64,000 nucleotides of DNA from Dichomitus squalens LYAD-421 SS1 (lineage: Eukaryota > Basidiomycota > Agaricomycetes > Polyporales > Polyporaceae): NCBI RefSeq assembly GCF_000275845.1, contig NW_006766895.1, positions 440,710 to 504,709 on the forward strand, in the 5' to 3' direction. Each line of letters starts with the position of its first letter. Position 1 is the stretch's first letter. The notes beneath the pieces were generated by a model that was not told the DNA's origin, ran no database searches, and was given only the letters and a program-made list of their open reading frames with translations. The position numbers and the translations under genes are program-made. This document shows, piece by piece, positions 12,020 through 22,693 of this stretch.

Positions 12020-13472
12020 TCATAGTCGGTGTCCCGGGACGGCCCAGAAGATCATCGTGAGCGCAACGGTACAGGCGGCGACGAGGACGGTGACCCAGAT
12101 CGCGCGGCCGAGGAGGAGCTTCTTAACGTACGGCTCACGGATGTGGAGTGTGCGGAATGGCGTGGACTCGGACTGGCCAAAAAAGACGAGCACGGGGTCC
12201 AGCTCATACTGATGCGAGATGAGGAAGAGAATGGCGAGCGTGTACGGTATGAACAGCTAGGAGGGGAGAGGGCGGTGTCAATTAGCGATCACGGACGATA
12301 AATTTGAAATAAAAAGCGATAAGGGGATGCTCACAAAGAAACGCTTGGACTTAGGCTGGACGTCGAGGAAGATAAGGGAGAAACCGGCCGCGAGCCCTAT
12401 CCAGAGGATGACCAGGCCCGCTATGAGGCGCACAAGCGAGGAGACGGGCGTCAGGTTACCGAATGCCTTTGCCCTCAAGAACCGCGGGAACGCGTCCTGC
12501 TCCATCGCGCGATAGCAATACTCCTTCTGTGCGTGGAACATGTCCGGAATCTGCGCCATGAGCGCTACCTCCGTCTGCGACTTCGGCTCGTGGCTACTGC
12601 TCAGGGGGAACGAGTGAATGCGCAACGCGGGCGGTAGGTAGATCTCGTGATTCTCGTTTGATCCTGGAGCCGCACCTGCTGGGGAGAGATAGCGGTAGTA
12701 GATGCGTTCCGCAGAGGCGATGAGGTCCAGTCGGGTGATCGCCTGCGAACGAGGGATGATAGTCGGCGCACGCGAGGCACGCTTGAACAGCGTGGGCGTG
12801 CGGCCCGACAGAGAGAAGGGAGTTGTCGACCGTGGCGGCTCAGCGGTCCCGACAGCAGTCTGTCCTGGGGAGACGGACGTCATGCGCGGGCTGGGACTGC
12901 GAGCAGCCTTTTCGTCTCCCGCTGCAGCAAGGTTCTGCCTATCCTGGTCGGACATCATGTCCCCCGTGCTCGCTGTGCTCCGCTTCGTGCCCGTGTGAGG
13001 ATTCAGTCCGACAACTGTACCGTAAATTGACCCTCGCCTCCGCGCGTAGTCCCAGTACTCGGGCCAGTCTTCGCGTATGGTCCGCCCCGACTTGCGAACA
13101 TCCTTGAAGTAGGCGCGGCAGAGGTTCTCGTGCTGCTGCACGTCGAGCCAAAAGTCTAGAATATCTTCTGCGCCTTCACGCTGGAGGAAGAGACTAGAAT
13201 CGTGGGGGTGTTGAACAGACATGAGGCGGAGGGGTGTATGTCACAGGTAGCCTGGCAACTCACTAGAACATGAACAAATCCACAGGCGGGCGCGTACGGC
13301 GGGATAGAACCTCGGTAAAAGTGGGTAGGCGGTTCTTGCGGTCCTTGGCCCAGTCATCTTGGCGGCGTTGCTCGTCGTCCATCGCGGCGTCGGCGACGAG
13401 AGTGGAAGGGGAGAGAGAAGCGCCGACAACGCGGTCGCCGCGTTCAACAACACTCAATTTCCCAGACAACAT
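12020..13472 (-). CDS. RGS-domain membrane protein, Rax1-like
   Basis: In yeast, Rax1 is a membrane landmark for bud-site selection with an RGS-like domain. Here the first exon begins MLSGKLSVVERGDRV and leads into LPTFTEVLSRRTRPPVDLF. The second exon starts FLQREGAEDILDFWLDVQQHEN, the core RGS helices. A disordered Ser/Thr/Pro stretch follows, then a second helical part (IPDMFHAQKEYCYRAMEQD, FPRFLRAKAFGN). Three hydrophobic segments come last: LIAGLVILWIGLAAGFSLIF, LFIPYTLAILFLISH and WVTVLVAACTVALTMIFW. Introns lie near 13150-13270 and at about 12258-12333. The protein ends PGHRL. It shares a 159 bp promoter region with NDUFA2. Rax1 orthology is by architecture only. Confidence 0.85.
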
Positions 13473-13631
13473 GGCCCAAATTGGGGATACCTACGAAATA
13501 CTTATTGGTTAATTTTCTTCAGTATCTCCAATATTGGAGTTACCCCCTTTCAACTTACGTGATGATAAGTGCCCCAATTATTGACCGACGCGAGAGACGG
13601 CGAACTGCCCGACTTGTCGTTGCTTACTACC
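13473..13631. promoter_or_regulatory. Short bidirectional promoter (Rax1-like / NDUFA2)
   Basis: Only 159 bp separate the two divergent start codons, so the genes must share promoter DNA. The stretch is AT-richer than its neighbours and contains a CCAATATTGG palindrome with a CCAAT box, a possible shared HAP-complex site. Confidence 0.55.
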
Positions 13632-14023
13632 ATGTCGTCGTTCGCCAAGGCTCTGTCTCCTGCAGTTAGGGAGATCCGTATCCTCTGCTGTCAGACAGGC
13701 GCTGCTTCAGCAGGAACACGGTCAGACATGCATTTCTTATGTCTGATCGCGCTTGTTCTGACCATCTGTAGGCAATTCATCACCTCTCACTACCCGACGT
13801 TGAAGCAACATAATCCCGACCTCCCCATACTCATCCGTCAGGCGAAGGGAACTCCTGCGCGGGTATTTGCGCGGTTCGGTGCGTCGTCATCGGTGTAAAA
13901 TCAAGGGTGTCACTGACCTATGTTGTCTTGCCAGAGCGGGGGCAGGAGAAGCACGTTGAGGTTGAGGGCCTTTCGTCCTTGGATGTCGCATCGCGCATCT
14001 CGCAGCTGCTCAGCTCACCATGA
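13632..14023 (+). CDS. NADH:ubiquinone oxidoreductase subunit NDUFA2 (B8), complex I
   Basis: Accessory subunit of mitochondrial complex I with a thioredoxin-like L51/S25/CI-B8 fold. Three exons (13632-13720, 13772-13878, 13935-14023) give 94 residues, the usual size. The pattern is typical: MSSFAKALSPAVREIRILCCQT, FITSHYPTLKQHNPDLPILIRQ, then a short acidic strand and the terminal helix VASRISQLL. Both introns have GT-AG borders with phases that keep the frame. As in the family there is no long presequence. It starts 159 bp from the divergent Rax1-like gene. Confidence 0.93.
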
Positions 14024-14609
14024 GCAAGGTCGTTATGCTCTCCTGTAATGACCCATCCACTGAGTTGCACTAGCTCTCAATCTTGCCTGTGTCGGGTCTA
14101 GTGTCGCGAAGTTTCAAGGTCGTGATCGCCTACATACCACCCTTCTCTCTGCGTTCTAGTCTGGACCCCAAGGATCTGCCTTCGATGCTGTTGTGGCTAT
14201 GCGGTCAGCATCAGCCGGCGTCGGTTCCTGCGTTCCTTGCTCTCCGCTCAGTAAGTGCCACGTTCGACGTCTCCAGTACGCTCCCACAGCCGCCCGCATC
14301 GTTCCGAAGCCTCTGTGTCGGCGAACTGACCGCTGTATCGTCTGCTAAAGTCCATGTGAGCCGGCGGTTTCCGCTACACTACTTGCTAGTATGTGAACGC
14401 TCCGCCGTTAGCTGCCTTGTCTCGGTAACGCCTTGATTCACGCTCTCACTATATCTCCACATGCAGCATGAGACAGCGACATGAGTGTGCATTCAACAGC
14501 CCTATGTCGCGCACAAGTCAAATTACACTCTGTAGAGATCACAGGCCATACACATTCAAAGCGCATCCAGTCAATGTGAAGTATCACATAAGTGCGTATC
14601 ATAATCTAG
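14024..14609. other. Convergent intergenic region, no gene seen
   Basis: Holds the 3' ends of NDUFA2 (+) and the DUF4470-MYND gene (-). No supported gene. Confidence 0.5.
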
Positions 14610-17600
14610 CTATCTGTTGCAATCTAACTTATGACTCTTCCAGTCGCTTTTCTGACAAGCCTCCGAACAGTAATACACTATCTTACATCCCGAGCATCTC
14701 CTCAACTCTCCGGAGATTGACCTTTGCTTTCGACACCTGTGACACTCAGCTAGCGTCTCTTTCACGTCTGAAGCCAGCGGGGAAGCGACATCTTCCGTGC
14801 CGCCTGTGAAGACGGGGTCCACATACGAGACGGCAAAGAGTGGCGAGATCGCGATTCGGGTGACGAAGGGCCCGAACTTCTTCCACAGGTTATCATGCAA
14901 CATCCCGTCTACATCCTTCCCTCTGCCACAGCTGCAAAGCGGATCGCCTGCGCTCGTCTTGAGTTGGAGCGGGATCTTCCCTTTAGCGACGTATTCGCAA
15001 TTCGCCCCGTGGGTCCATGTCGTACGGCAGCGCTCAACGAGGGCGGGAAGCAACTGTTTCCAACCTCGCATCTCCCCTCTATACACCCTGATGCTTGTAA
15101 CTCCTCGCTGAAGCAGCTGTCCGATGAATGGGGAAATGGTAGGCATGATGGCATGCGAAGTGGGCAGGACGAACGCATCGCACACTATGGTATGCGATGA
15201 AAGATCGAAACGGATCCTATTCACGAATAGCATCGTGTCGCAGTCTTGGGTTTCGTCGTCCCGTAGCGCGATGACCCTTGCCGGTTTTTCTGTTCCCTGT
15301 GTGCCTGCCGCCTTTGTCATCACATGATGGATGCTGTCCTTGATGTTCGTCAAAAGGTCTAGCTGTTCGGTGTCCCTAATTTTCGCTCTCGTATGGAGAA
15401 CTGAGAGCCAACGTGGGCGTCGTACCATAGCCTGAGTCGATCGACATTCGCGAGATCCAGGACTGGAAGACGATTGATGGGGACGCGATGGAGGTTCCAT
15501 GGCGAAAGAGACCCGTTCGTACGGACTACCGGGAATGGACATAACCTTTGACCATCCGGTCGCAGGTAGGGAATGGCCACAGGGACAGCCACCTTGATCA
15601 GACGTATACTCAGTCAATCCGCTGCATTGATTAGATCCACAGGACTTACCTCGATGTAGGATGACTTGCGTGCCAGGCGTACTTTGCGCTCGCTTCCGAC
15701 GATAGGAATAGGGTAGAGTAGCGTCTGGGCGAGACCGCCGATGACAACCTGCATGGCGCACGGAGAGCTTTGTGTGACGGTAGGCATCGCGCCCTTCGCA
15801 AATTGCTCCTTGGCCTGGACATCTTCAACGTCCAATCTCGCCGTCAAAGACGCGATACGCTTCCCTGTACCGTCCATGTCCACAGCCAAATGACTCGGCC
15901 GACCGATGGCCGAGAGTTTCTTTGGAAAATGAAGGGGGACAAACGCCGAGGAGAGAGTGTCAGGAGGGGAGAGCGGTACCTCCGGAAGGAGGTGCACGTG
16001 GTCGGTGTCCTCCAAGCAAGCATGGAAAACGGCCATGTAGGGACCTAGGAGGAACAGAAGGGCCTTGTTCGATCCGGGATTAGTGCGCACTGACAGCCTG
16101 ATATCGATGGTCTCTGGCGCTGCCTCGGTGAGCACGCAGCTAGGAACCACAAAGGAGACAACAACAGGACAGTGGGTCCGGTGCCCTTCGGGGTCTTCGC
16201 GGAACAAGAGATCGGGTTTAGCCTTTGAACCCCTGTCGATAAGCGTCCCATACGCTGCATCCACGGATTGGAAGCCGTGCTCGGATTGTGAATACCGGAT
16301 GACGCAGTGGAGCCAGGGAGTATTCGGTATACTCTCTAGCTTGGCAAACTCGTTGCGGGGAACAGTGAGGAAGACTCGAACGAGAGGAGGAATGTTCGCC
16401 CAGTGCGAAAGGCGACCGACTCTAGGCCTGCGAGCTTTGTCGAGTTCAGGTACGGAGTAAATGCCATGCCGGTACAGCTGAGCGTGGATCTCGCGGTGGT
16501 TCAGTCGATCGAAGGGATGTGTTCTCAGAGCGTCGTCCGATAACAGATTGAGGAAGATTCGCATGACGCCGGACCATAGGGCTGCTGATATTTGGAGGCG
16601 ATTGTGAACCAGACTCAGGAGCACAATGAATGACTCGCGAGAGGGACAAAAACAAGCGAATTTCCTGCCGAGCCGTACGATGTCCTCGGGCTTCAGGTTC
16701 ATGAAGTGCGCTGGGTCCTCTGTTCCGAATAAGTGGACATAGATATCGCAGAACAGTCGGGCGAGCTGATTGGCATCGAAGCGTAGGGGGGGAAGGGTAA
16801 AATCATGGATGAATGAAGGGTCGCCGGTGCTAGGCTGCCTCCATGTAATGATCTGATGATATTGTCGATGGTCGGACGGAGACAACGTGAGCGAGGTTAG
16901 TTGTTCGTGCGTGTTGCACAAGCTTGTGAACCCGGATAGTGAATCCAAGGGGGCCATACCCAGCAACACGGAAACGACCGACAGATCGGCGAAGAGCTTG
17001 GACTCGAGTTCAGTGGCAGAATCGGTTGTGTGGGTCAAAAGGGATTCGGTATATAGCACGGAACACGGGGAATGGGCCAGCAGAGGGGCGGTGCAGAGGA
17101 GGATGTTGAGCATCCCAACATGATCGGAAAGGTTCGATGTATCGATGACTTCGAAGCGCACAGGGGCAGCGACACGAGCGTACTCTTCCGGATTCAACTT
17201 CAAGACGCAGGCGGTCCAGGCTGCTACTCGCGGCATCGGATGTACCGTCTGAACACTAGAGTTGGAGTGGTTCTGGAGAGCGCTAGCGACGGCAAGCGCA
17301 TCTCCGAGAAGGAAACGTATAGCAAGAAGGCCTTCCTTCCACGTTGTGACGGCAGTCCTGAACGCAGCAGACCACGCGTAGAACTGCGACCTGCTGGACT
17401 CGACCAGATTCTGGACGGTGACGGTCCCCTTCGCGTTGCCAAAGAGGGGAGCGTGGTGGAATGGGATCATCGGATCGGTGCCATAATGGACGTCAAATCC
17501 CTCGTGTGCGCGAGAATAGAAGAAGGTTGAGTTGGGATGGGTAGAGTTCGCTAACTGAGTTGCATCAGTGAACGTGGTGCCGGTCTCCCAGTAGCGTCGG

Positions 17601-18337
17601 AACTGCTGGCTCGCTACGTGAACAGGGTCGTATCGTAATAAGAGAGGGCCAGAGGACCGGGACGAAGACATGTTCACCACAGGAGTGTCGCTGAGGATCT
17701 CCCTCCGTGTATCCTCCATTTTCTTCTGAAGGTCCTTCCGCTGCTCCGACCTCGACGGGTGGTAGAAGTTTGCGTAGAGCTCCCAATGACGACACATCGC
17801 AGCCAAGGTATGGTCTGTCCCCATTCTGATAACTGCGCCGTACGGTGAAGACCTCCAATCCGCGACCGAGCTGTACATAGCGAGCTTCTGACACTGCGAC
17901 ACGAGCGCTGCTTGAGAGTCGTCGTCGAGGTACATGTGGAAGAAGATGTTCCATGTGGTCTCCTTAGAAACGCCATCGATGATCATGCTCAAGAGGAGTA
18001 CATTCCTTGCTGTGATTCCTGTTGAGGTGCTTACTCTCATGTTATTCAACAAATGACGCACCTAAGACCCCAGGATCAAAGTCACAACAAGTGAAATCCA
18101 GAGCCCTGCTTACTGCAGCAGCGAATCAGCTAGAGAGCGAGTATGGATGCAACAATTGAACATACAATCAGGTGTCTCGCAGAAAATGGTATACAACACG
18201 TTTCTTGGGTCACCACATGCGAGAAGGAGGATATTCGCAGACGTCTCGGGAGGAATGTCGCGAGTGAGACAAACAGCAGAGGTATTGCCAATGGGGTAGA
18301 AGAAATACTTCCCGGGCCAGAAGAGAGACAACGCCAT
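14610..18337 (-). CDS. DUF4470 and MYND zinc-finger protein
   Basis: Large protein (about 1,200 residues) of a fungal family with unknown biochemical role. Exon 1 starts MALSLFWPGKYFFYPIGNT and carries the DUF4470 hallmark NILLLACGDPRNVLYTIF. A short exon reads LDFTCCDFDPGVLG, and the next begins ITARNVLLLSMIIDG. An approximately 800-residue exon follows. After an intron near 15650 comes the C-terminal exon, ending in a MYND finger: CHRCRKQ, CSGCKIVYYCSEACQ, DWKSHKLDC, with all the usual Cys/His ligands. MYND fingers bind proline-rich protein partners. The 3' end overlaps no other gene. The first intron acceptor has two options (CAG at about 18110 or slightly downstream). Confidence 0.88.
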
Positions 18338-18973
18338 GAGGGATTGACTTGGAGTACGGTCTGCGACGCAGCTGCATCACACTGTCTTTACCGTGGCTTT
18401 GAGTCGAGGAGAAGGCAGCGTGTGACACAATCGAAGCCTAGTATGCTACCCCGTGGCGGGTGCTGCGGTAAGTGCACAAGTAGCCGCACATGCTGACTTC
18501 GGCCATACACGTTGAGGGGTTCTATCGATAGCGTTTACGTTCTGGTGCGACACGCGGTTTGAGCTACAACACGATGCAGTTAGTCTGAGGCAGAAGCAAT
18601 CTGACTATGATCTAAGTTCAACGTACAAGAAAGACAATCAACATACCATGGAATGATAACATCGGGGAACGTTTGAGCCCTGCGAAGGATGTGCCGAGAG
18701 TACGCTCAAGCATCGCATATCGTGAATCAAAATATTGAATGAATGGCGATAGGTGCAATGATGTACAGAGATGCCACTGCGAATTAAGCATAGACATCCA
18801 CGAAACGTATGGCTAGGAGTGAGGTGCAAGAATGAGCGCAGGGGAGACAGCGCGAAGCGTCATTAGTATTTGATACGTGTCTCTGAATCACAGAACAGCA
18901 AAAGAGCCCGGTTGACCGGCTGCAAACGGAGGGAGAGAACCAAAAGAAGACAGCCAGGACCGGTATTATAGAG
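18338..18973. other. Intergenic, no gene seen
   Basis: Promoter side of the DUF4470-MYND gene and 3' side of the HMG-box gene. Nothing else is supported. Confidence 0.45.
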
Positions 18974-20181
18974 TTAAGCCGACTTCTCCTGTGCACGCAG
19001 CTCCTCGTACTCTTTCTGCTTGGTGACATATTCGTCGCGGTACCGCTGTTCGGATGGGGAGCGCCGAAAGGTCAGCCCCAGCACGTCGATCGGCAAAAGG
19101 ACGCACCTGTCTCTCCTCCTCAGGGAGCGCTTTCCACTTCTCGGACGCAGCCTTGCCAAGCGCCGCGAGATACCCCTGGGTGTTGGCATGTCGGTCGATG
19201 GATACGTCGAGCGTGTCGTGGATCTCCCTCATGTACCTGGACGCGATAACACGACCACGCAGCGCGGTCAGCTCGCAATTCTTAGCCCTCAGCTCTTAAC
19301 AGTCGGCCTCCAACTGACGAACGACCGGGTACAGAGACATGCGTGAATAGACGATACGCACTGTATGAAAGCCGGGAGGGGCCTGCGGGGGTCGGAGCCG
19401 AGGGGCGAGTGAATCTTGAGCCTGTTCTTGGCCTTCCGCTGCGCGTTGATTGCCCTGATGAGACGCGGGTCCGCATTTTCGAACCACCGCGCACGGGCTG
19501 CCTCGTACTCCGCTTTCAGAGCCGCGGCCTTTTCACGGTAAGGCTGTAAGGAGTGCGAATCGTCAGCAGGTAACTACAGCCCCTAGCACACTCACAACAC
19601 GGAGAGAGCGGGTACGTACCTGCTTCTCGGTGTCAGAAAGCTCCTTCCAGCGCGCTGCAATTTCCGACGAGTTTGATGCAGCGCCGACCCCGGTGCGGAC
19701 GTTCTCCTTGCGTTCGTATTGCTCGCGTATGAAGAGGAAGAAGGACGTGGCCGGCTTTGGGGGTGGGAGGTCCTCCTTCTTGAGCTTGATGGCTGTCAGA
19801 GAAGGGCACGAATAAATCCTGAGATGTCAGCCAGCGTGCGTCGCGTGTCGTCGTGGCGGACGACATACATTTGAGAGGGCCCTTGAGGCGATCCTCGGGG
19901 TCGTCTGACTCTACTTTCTTGGGCTTAGCCTTCGCCTTGGGTTTCTTCGTCGCCGCCTTCTTCGTTCCTGTCTTGGTGGCACTGGACCTCTTCGTGGTGG
20001 ATTTCTTGGCCTTGGGGCTCTCCGAGTCACTGGCGACGGGTTCGGAGACATGAGCTGTCGTCAAGAACGTCCGCACGACCGCCTGCTGGCGCGTAGCAAG
20101 CGCCATACGCAACCCTCCTGTGGGGACATTGCACGCAAACACATGCGGAGATACACGTTGCAGAACGAGGCGCGAGAGCAT
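18974..20181 (-). CDS. Mitochondrial two-HMG-box DNA-binding protein (Abf2/TFAM-like)
   Basis: Probably packages mitochondrial DNA. The N-terminus (MLSRLVLQRVSPHVFACN to VVRTFLTTAHV) is basic, hydroxylated and lacks acidic residues, as in a matrix presequence. A Lys/Ala/Thr-rich linker (KKAATKKPKAKAKPKK) follows. Box 1 starts PPPKPATSFFLFIREQ, continues SSEIAARWKELSDTEKQ and resumes after an intron with PYREKAAALKAEYEAA. Box 2 reads LPAFIQYMREIHDTLDVS, GKAASEKWKALPEEER and RYRDEYVTKQKEYEEL, ending EKSA. At least five exons. An upstream in-frame ATG at 20304 is less likely because the presequence starts at 20181. Its 5' part is repeated at 21419-21586 beyond a gap. Confidence 0.88.
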
Positions 20182-20958
20182 TGAGGGCAGCGGCGATGGT
20201 GAGGGGGAGAAGGTGTGAACAACGCTAAGTCGCGTCGGCGACGGACCCAAATAAGGTTCGGTTGCGCGTAACTCGAGCCGTGGGAAACATGACGGGAAAC
20301 ACACACCCCCGGACCGGGCTCCGGTGTGGCTTGCTCGTCGACCACATCCTCGAGCTCCCTCATCCGCCAGTCCCGCAGCGTCTTCCTGGATCTCCGTATC
20401 TCCCTTAATATTCGTATAACCACCATGAACATCCCCGGCCTTAACATCCCAGGCATACCCGCCACCGCCGCACCCGCGCCCGGCGAGGCAGCCAGCTCTG
20501 GCCTACCCTTCGACCTCCAAAGGCTCCCCGTCGGCCAACTCGAATCTCTCCGCTTCAAGGCCAGCCAGATAATCGAGTCTATACAGCTCCTCCAGCGCAC
20601 AATTGACATGGGCGGCCAGAACGCCATGCCCGCCTGGCCCGACATCCTCTCCAAGTACAACATCCTCCTCTCCCAGTCCCACAACCTCTCCATGTCCCTC
20701 CTCGCCGCGCACAACACAGGTACCGCCCACAGCGCGCAGGGAAACCCGTATGAGAAGATCGCTGTCCACCCGCGTGTGGGCCTCACCGACGCGCAGCTCG
20801 ACAACGAGCTCGTCCCGCTCCTCCGGAACATCCAGACCACCGAGGTCCTCCGCGCCGAGTCCGACACCGTCCGTCACCTCGCAGAACACATGGAGACGAA
20901 GGGCTCCCTGGGTATGCTTGGGCACGCGCCGCGCACGGGGGAAGGCCTCCCGATTACG
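20014..20958. repeat. First copy of a ~945 bp direct duplication
   Basis: Repeated at 21419-22364 (offset 1405). The only difference I can see is one G in a homopolymer: five G at 20937-20941 against six in the second copy. It spans the HMG-box gene 5' end, the shared promoter and most of MED8. Confidence 0.93.
20182..20424. promoter_or_regulatory. Bidirectional promoter of HMG-box gene and MED8 (copy 1)
   Basis: 243 bp between divergent start codons, present again at 21587-21829. Confidence 0.5.
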
Positions 20959-20970
20959 GGGGGGATGTAG
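20425..20970 (+). pseudogene. Truncated duplicate of MED8
   Basis: Same sequence as the 5' part of MED8 at 21830, starting MNIPGLNIPG. One G is missing from a G-run near 20940, which shifts the frame. Sequence identity then stops at 20958, where a retrotransposon-like segment begins. The frame closes 12 nt later. This is more likely the end of a misassembled or allelic contig than a real pseudogene, because the shared part shows no other change. Confidence 0.75.
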
Positions 20971-21225
20971 AGCTTCCCGTGGTGATAGATGAGGTCATCG
21001 TGCACTTCCCATTCGAGGAGTCCGTTCGCCAGTTTCCGAGGGCCCTTCTCCTTGAGGATGCGGAGAGCCTCGACGACTTCAGGGTCGAGCACCTGTGCGT
21101 CTCGAATCTCCTGCTCCAGGGTGCTCGTATCCGTGAGGGTGGCCGACAGAGAGACGAACCGCTCGGGCCCCAGTACGATCTGATCTCGGTTGTCCTCTGC
21201 GTCCGTAGTCTGGTGTGTCGGGAGG
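20959..21225 (-). mobile_element. Ty3/gypsy retrotransposon fragment (RNase H-integrase linker)
   Basis: The minus strand encodes a continuous frame running into the N gap: AEDNRDQIVLGPERFVSLSA, TLEQEIRDAQVLDPEVVEAL, then EWEVHDDLIYHHGKLYIPP. This is the region between RNase H and the integrase zinc-binding domain of fungal Ty3/gypsy polyproteins, where a DGLIYYKGRLYVP-like strand is typical. Only about 85 codons are present. The rest would lie in the gap, if it is there at all. No long terminal repeat or target duplication is visible. Confidence 0.83.
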
Positions 21226-21418
21226 NNNNNNNNNNNNNNNNNNNNNNNNNNNNNNNNNNNNNNNNNNNNNNNNNNNNNNNNNNNNNNNNNNNNNNNNNNN
21301 NNNNNNNNNNNNNNNNNNNNNNNNNNNNNNNNNNNNNNNNNNNNNNNNNNNNNNNNNNNNNNNNNNNNNNNNNNNNNNNNNNNNNNNNNNNNNNNNNNNN
21401 NNNNNNNNNNNNNNNNNN
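21226..21418. other. Assembly gap (193 N)
   Basis: Run of undetermined bases between a retrotransposon fragment and the second copy of the duplicated segment. The real gap size is unknown. Confidence 0.99.
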
Positions 21419-21586
21419 GGGGCTCTCCGAGTCACTGGCGACGGGTTCGGAGACATGAGCTGTCGTCAAGAACGTCCGCACGACCGCCTGCTGGCGCGTA
21501 GCAAGCGCCATACGCAACCCTCCTGTGGGGACATTGCACGCAAACACATGCGGAGATACACGTTGCAGAACGAGGCGCGAGAGCAT
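21419..21586 (-). pseudogene. Partial duplicate of the mitochondrial HMG-box gene, cut by the gap
   Basis: Encodes the presequence and first 56 residues of the HMG-box protein, identical to 20014-20181, then runs into the N gap. It is probably the same gene seen twice. Confidence 0.8.
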
Positions 21587-22364
21587 TGAGGGCAGCGGCG
21601 ATGGTGAGGGGGAGAAGGTGTGAACAACGCTAAGTCGCGTCGGCGACGGACCCAAATAAGGTTCGGTTGCGCGTAACTCGAGCCGTGGGAAACATGACGG
21701 GAAACACACACCCCCGGACCGGGCTCCGGTGTGGCTTGCTCGTCGACCACATCCTCGAGCTCCCTCATCCGCCAGTCCCGCAGCGTCTTCCTGGATCTCC
21801 GTATCTCCCTTAATATTCGTATAACCACCATGAACATCCCCGGCCTTAACATCCCAGGCATACCCGCCACCGCCGCACCCGCGCCCGGCGAGGCAGCCAG
21901 CTCTGGCCTACCCTTCGACCTCCAAAGGCTCCCCGTCGGCCAACTCGAATCTCTCCGCTTCAAGGCCAGCCAGATAATCGAGTCTATACAGCTCCTCCAG
22001 CGCACAATTGACATGGGCGGCCAGAACGCCATGCCCGCCTGGCCCGACATCCTCTCCAAGTACAACATCCTCCTCTCCCAGTCCCACAACCTCTCCATGT
22101 CCCTCCTCGCCGCGCACAACACAGGTACCGCCCACAGCGCGCAGGGAAACCCGTATGAGAAGATCGCTGTCCACCCGCGTGTGGGCCTCACCGACGCGCA
22201 GCTCGACAACGAGCTCGTCCCGCTCCTCCGGAACATCCAGACCACCGAGGTCCTCCGCGCCGAGTCCGACACCGTCCGTCACCTCGCAGAACACATGGAG
22301 ACGAAGGGCTCCCTGGGTATGCTTGGGCACGCGCCGCGCACGGGGGGAAGGCCTCCCGATTACG
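21419..22364. repeat. Second copy of the ~945 bp direct duplication
   Basis: Matches 20014-20958 apart from one extra G. Here the sequence continues into an intact MED8. Confidence 0.93.
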
Positions 22365-22693
22365 AGGACGTCCTGAGGGAGTGTGCGCAGATCCGCGCTG
22401 AACACGACGAGCGCGTCGACCGCGCCACGCGTGCGGTCATGCTCCTCCGCGACAAGTACGACTGGAAGGCGCGAGTTGCTGTCGAGCAGGAGGAGCCCGA
22501 AGAGCTCGATTGGAACCCGGGGCTGCCTGACAACGGTGGGGCTCCCGAGTCGAGCGTAGACAGCGCTGACACTCCGAGCGGAAGGCAGAGCAACGATAGC
22601 GAGGAGGAAGAGGAGCTGGAAGAGGTCCTAGGCAATGGCGAGCATACCCCGGAAGGATCGCAAGGCCTCCCAACGCCGATGGCTGACGGCTAG
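21830..22693 (+). CDS. MED8: Mediator of RNA polymerase II transcription subunit 8
   Basis: Head-module subunit of Mediator, linking activators to RNA polymerase II. Intronless, 287 residues. The Med8 core is LPVGQLESLRFKASQIIESI, LLQRTI, MPAWPDILSKYNILLSQSHN, and a later helical block (DYEDVLRECAQIRAEHDERV). The tail is acidic (EEEEELEEVLGNGEHTPEGS). The start MNIPGLNIPG follows ACCACC. An in-frame ATG at 21731 would add 33 residues that look like leader sequence. It is divergent from the mitochondrial HMG-box gene with a 243 bp shared promoter. Confidence 0.92.
   Translation: MNIPGLNIPGIPATAAPAPGEAASSGLPFDLQRLPVGQLESLRFKASQIIESIQLLQRTIDMGGQNAMPAWPDILSKYNILLSQSHNLSMSLLAAHNTGTAHSAQGNPYEKIAVHPRVGLTDAQLDNELVPLLRNIQTTEVLRAESDTVRHLAEHMETKGSLGMLGHAPRTGGRPPDYEDVLRECAQIRAEHDERVDRATRAVMLLRDKYDWKARVAVEQEEPEELDWNPGLPDNGGAPESSVDSADTPSGRQSNDSEEEEELEEVLGNGEHTPEGSQGLPTPMADG

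Noticed and set aside
20326..20424. In-frame upstream extension of MED8 (also at 21731)
   Set aside because: The extra 33 residues are Ser/Arg-rich leader translation overlapping the shared promoter; MNIPGLNIPG follows ACCACC and is a better start.
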